From Lithodes maja (Eukaryota; Arthropoda; Malacostraca; Decapoda; Lithodidae), in the NCBI GenBank assembly GCA_037953745.1, contig JBAKBP010012303.1, positions 1-64,000 on the forward strand: 64,000 nucleotides of DNA. The letters run 5' to 3'. A program made the position numbers and the translations under genes. Of the stretch, positions 60,983 to 64,000 are shown in pieces; the stretch's first letter is position 1; each line of letters starts with the position of its first letter. A model generated the notes under the pieces. The model was not told the origin of the DNA and searched no databases. It was given only the letters and a program-made list of their open reading frames with translations.

Positions 60983-62824
60983 TGTTACGACCGGGCACTC
61001 GGGTACACTAGGGCTCTTACACAGGACTCGAGTATGGCTCGCTGCCACAACGGAAACACACGATCCCAACCCCAGAGTACTGCCAGCCGAACAAAAAACG
61101 CCACTACCCTCCAGAGTTCTATCTGCTATAACGGGGTATACAAGAACTCGGTACTAGCGTTTCACACAACAGACTAATAGCAAGACGGGAGTTATCTAGT
61201 CTGGTCAACAATCAAACAAAGAAGAAAGTACTACAACACTAAAGAATAGTGTTGGCCGAAGCCGAAGTAATCCACCCTTGAACTAAGAACTTAAGAAGTC
61301 CTCCACCCTCTACTTCGGATCGGCACTATTACGTTACGTTAAACAATAGTCCTCGAGCATCAAGCAAGGAATCTTCTGATAAGTTAGATGCTTCTCGAAT
61401 ACTCATAAGAAGTAAGTATCGGATTTTGAACAGCAATTTAATGAATAACTCACTGGTAATTAAAGGCTTTAAATTGACATAAGAAGAATTATAAGAATAA
61501 GCAATAGGATATGGCAAACATTAAGAAGAAGTACTCCGACAATGCACTGGCAATAGCCTACTAAGATTGTGCTCGTGGGCCACTAATCTCTGAAGTAGCT
61601 AAGCGTGCCACACATGAAATCAATAGTGCTTAAACAATAATATACATAAGGAGAAGCTTCAATACTATGCTGTATCTGCTGGTCGAGCAAAGTCTAGCTG
61701 GGATATCTAAGGTTAAGAGACAATGGCTGAGCAAGCGGCTCGTAGCCTAGCGAGGTCCTTAAGACTGTGCGGCCAAATTACGGTAATTGACGGGATGCTC
61801 TCTTGAGAGATCCAGATCACTAGTATCTGGTTCTCTCCTGGCGATCCTCTCAAAGTCAAGCAAATGAGATAGCACAGTGTTGGGTGGCACAGGCAAAAGC
61901 CCTCACTCGCAACACAGTGCTAAACTCCCACGGTACACAATCAAAAAGACCCCCTAGGCTTCCCACGTCTCCGTTGCAATTGTGCTGGTTCAACCAACCT
62001 AGCACTCATAGGAAATCACAACTCGAGGAACCCTATCCCAGTCTAGCATTACCTAAACCAGCAGAAAACAGGAACATGAATAATAGTACACAGGGAAATA
62101 CATATACGAGTGCAACAAACATCAATCAATCCTATTCTAGTTAACCCTTCCAAAAATAGGCTATCTAACAGGCACTTATCTCGTGAGAACTCAAGCGATA
62201 ATACTTTGGCTGACTAAATCTGCACCAAAGGGGTCATTGGTTAAAAAGGGACGAGAAGAGAAGAAAATAGGCTGTTCAGAGAGTAGAGAAAGTTCACATC
62301 AGTCGGAAGAATATCGATAGTTGCAAGGGATATGAGAGGTCGCTTTGCCTGATGAGTTCTGAAGAATTGTGGCGAGGACCTCTCTTTTTATACTCGGCCC
62401 TGTAGCGAGCATATCGCCAACACTAAGGACCGCCCACTGGCAATCATGACGTCATATACTCTCTCAATCTGGGATCGACAAAGAACTTCCCACGCGCTGA
62501 AAGGGAGGAAGGGAGGAAGGGAGGAGGGAGTTAGGCCTACACACCTCGTGGCGCGCTCACTGGCTGTCGCCACATAACTCTCCCTCTCATCATTGCATAT
62601 AAGTCCCACACACAATACCTATAACTAATGATATAAAATAGAACTCGTTGACTTAGAAGAAAACAAAATACATAATGATAATACTTATAGTACAACGGTT
62701 CACATAAACTGAGTTAGGAAACTCTACACAGACTACAGCCAAAGTTCCTGCCCTGACGATCCTAGCGAGAGTGGGGCCTGACTGGGCGTTCTGTACAGCA
62801 TGCTCATACTCGACATGCGTCACA
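60983..62824 (-). repeat. 5' LTR of the Gypsy-like element
   Basis: Transcription of the element runs from this LTR towards lower coordinates. Offset to the left LTR is exactly 6357 bp throughout the parts I checked. Confidence 0.92.
62385..62454 (-). promoter_or_regulatory. Core promoter signals of the 5' LTR
   Basis: TGACGTCA at 62447-62454 and, on the minus strand, TATAAAAAG at 62393-62385, with the same spacing as in the solo LTR (62 bp between starts). The conserved spacing across diverged copies supports function. Confidence 0.6.
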
Positions 62825-62828
62825 AAAT

Positions 62829-63493
62829 GGTTTCACTCTTATCTAACTAATCGAAAACAGTGTGTACAATATAAGGACAATTCATCTAATATGCAAATAA
62901 TATCCTACGGAGTACCACAAGGTTCTATACTGGGTCCATTGTTGTTCATTTTATTTATTAATGATATTGTAAACTCAAGTATGTTATTTAAATATATATT
63001 ATTTGCTGATGACAGTACTCTGTACGCCAGTCACCGGGACTTGCGCTCTCTTATTGTTTCTATAAACAATGAACTTAAGAATGTACATAATTGGATAACT
63101 ACCAATAAACTTACACTAAATATTAATAAAACTAACTTTATAGTCTTTTACAGAAACAAAAACGTTCCAAATGATATGCAACCAATTAAATTTGGTAATC
63201 AATCAGTGAGAGAAGTGGAGAGCGTTAAGTTTCTGGGGATAACGGTGGACAGAAAACTGTCTTGGAACTTACACATAAAGGACGTAACAAATAAACTAAA
63301 TAAACAATGTGGTATACTGTACTTAACACGCCAATGTCTTGACTTAAATGCCCTAAAGCTTTTATATTATTCAGTAATTTATCCATTTCTCTTATACTGT
63401 CATACAGTATGGGGAGCGACGGGTAAAAGTAAATTACAACCTGTTGAAGTTGCACAAAGAAAAGTTATACGAACAATTACATTTAGATCCAAA
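62829..63493 (+). CDS. LINE-D ORF2 part 3: reverse transcriptase palm and thumb
   Basis: Resumes WFHSYLTNRKQCVQYK, then SYGVPQGSILGPLLFILFIN, YILFADDSTLY (FADD box at about 62999-63030), LTLNINKTNFIVFYR and VKFLGITVDRKLSWNLHI. It ends VAQRKVIRTITFRSK, where the normal C-terminal region should follow, because the foldback element starts at 63494. No stop before that point. Confidence 0.88.
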
Positions 63494-63980
63494 TGGGAGG
63501 TTTGACGTACCTCCCAACCTACCAAATAGGAAAACCTACTATTTGGTAGTAGTCTTGGAAAATCCAACGTCAAGGCTATTAACCTAATTGCAATGACGAC
63601 TTGTCTATTTTGACTGCTATGTCGTCATTCCAACCGCGGTTAAAAAGAAAACGTCTAGAGTCTACTCCTTATCTTGCTCTAGGAGACGTTGTACATTAAC
63701 CAAAACTACCACCGAAGGTGAAAAAAGCATAGAAGAGAAGAAAAAGGGGTTTACCTTAGTTACCGCTTAAGGCCCATCCCGTGTTCCGTCATGTGCAGAT
63801 CACTGTCGAACGTGCACATGAGCGACCCTCTCTTGTTATCACATCTCACGTCAGCAGAAGAACGCGGATGGGCAGGGGTCCGGCGTGAGGGAGGGTATTA
63901 TGGACGTTGGATTTTCCAAGACTACTACCAAATAGTAGGTTTTCCTATTTGGTAGGTTGGGAGGTACGTCAAACCTCCCA
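63494..63980. mobile_element. Foldback-like element with long inverted repeats
   Basis: 63494-63572 and 63903-63980 are reverse complements over about 78 bp. The arms contain two smaller palindromes (GGGAGGTTTGACGTACCTCCC as halves, and CCAAATAG...CTATTTGG). The 330-bp centre has no ORF. After 63980 the sequence TTTGTTAGTAGTCTTGG nearly repeats the arm segment TTTGGTAGTAGTCTTGG, so the element may continue past the window. It truncates LINE-D. Confidence 0.8.
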
Positions 63981-64000
63981 ATTTGTTAGTAGTCTTGGCA

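Larger units (their letters stand above)
54626..62824 (-). mobile_element. Complete non-autonomous Gypsy-like LTR retrotransposon (8199 bp)
   Basis: Two LTRs of 1842 bp (54626-56467, 60983-62824), 4-bp target duplication AAAT (54622-54625, 62825-62828), primer-binding site next to the right LTR, polypurine tract next to the left LTR, and one long minus-strand ORF. It encodes gag, knuckle and protease, but pol is deleted and rearranged. Structural completeness and apparently identical LTRs imply recent movement, which must have used enzymes supplied in trans. Confidence 0.9.
50662..63493 (+). mobile_element. LINE-D, split by a solo LTR and a complete LTR element
   Basis: The LINE sequence is 50662-52267, 54109-54625 and 62825-63493. 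Removing 52268-54108 with one GATG, and 54626-62824 with one AAAT, restores a continuous ORF2 from ATG 50662 through reverse transcriptase. The 3' end is cut by a foldback element at 63494. CR1/jockey-group LINE by motif. Confidence 0.88.

Noticed and set aside
55527..62615. Repeated 62-86 codon ORFs at 54599-56258 and 60923-62615
   Set aside because: They lie in LTRs and recur because LTRs repeat; no protein features.
1..64000. Bacterial or phage origin of the sequence
   Set aside because: Poly-A retroposition, LINEs, DIRS, piggyBac and LTR elements with TATA promoters are eukaryotic; no operons or ribosome-binding sites.

Overview
This window reads as transposon-dominated DNA from an animal nuclear genome. 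I found no credible host gene, rRNA, tRNA or CRISPR array. Two DIRS-type tyrosine-recombinase retrotransposons, piggyBac-type and Tigger/pogo-type elements, four families of LINE open reading frames and a degenerate TTAGG-like tract fit an arthropod. A decapod crustacean is my best guess, because DIRS1-like elements are well known there, but the species is inference.

Layout. 1-8.3 kb holds short DNA elements (TA-flanked Tigger-like and TTAA-flanked piggyBac-like MITEs), LINE tails, SINE-like repeats and a 41-bp retroposed insert with a 38-A tail. 8.3-15.0 kb is a nested stack: a Tigger-like remnant holds a TTAA element, which holds a MITE interrupted by three copies of its own family, next to a decayed piggyBac transposon that carries its own MITE. 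15.4-26.5 kb is a minus-strand DIRS element (DIRS-A) with inverted terminal repeats, an internal complementary region, gag, RT/RNase H and a tyrosine recombinase. A LINE fragment (LINE-A) sits inside its gag. 26.5-33.5 kb is a nearly complete minus-strand RNase H-bearing LINE of I-like type. 33.5-34.7 kb is a second, nearly identical copy of the LINE-A family (LINE-B). 34.7-39.1 kb holds more MITEs, SINE-like repeats and spacer. 39.1-43.7 kb is a decayed minus-strand LINE (LINE-C). 44.0-50.2 kb is a plus-strand DIRS element of another subfamily (DIRS-B), broken by frameshifts. 50.7-63.5 kb is a plus-strand LINE (LINE-D) whose ORF2 is split by a solo LTR and by a complete 8.2-kb Gypsy-like LTR element. 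The window ends in a foldback element.

The order of events can be read from the nesting. LINE-D was intact when two LTR insertions entered it: each has a clean 4-bp target duplication, and the LINE frame is restored when they are removed. LINE-A entered DIRS-A after DIRS-A inserted. The MITEs repeatedly landed in each other at TTAA.

The least ordinary item is the LTR element at 54626-62824. It has two 1842-bp LTRs that look identical, plus a primer-binding site, polypurine tract and target duplication. Its single unbroken frame of about 1271 codons encodes gag, a CCHC knuckle and protease, followed by displaced scraps of pol without the reverse transcriptase YxDD box or an integrase core. 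It looks like a recent non-autonomous element that kept a long reading frame. I could run no database search, so family names are judgements from motifs and architecture.
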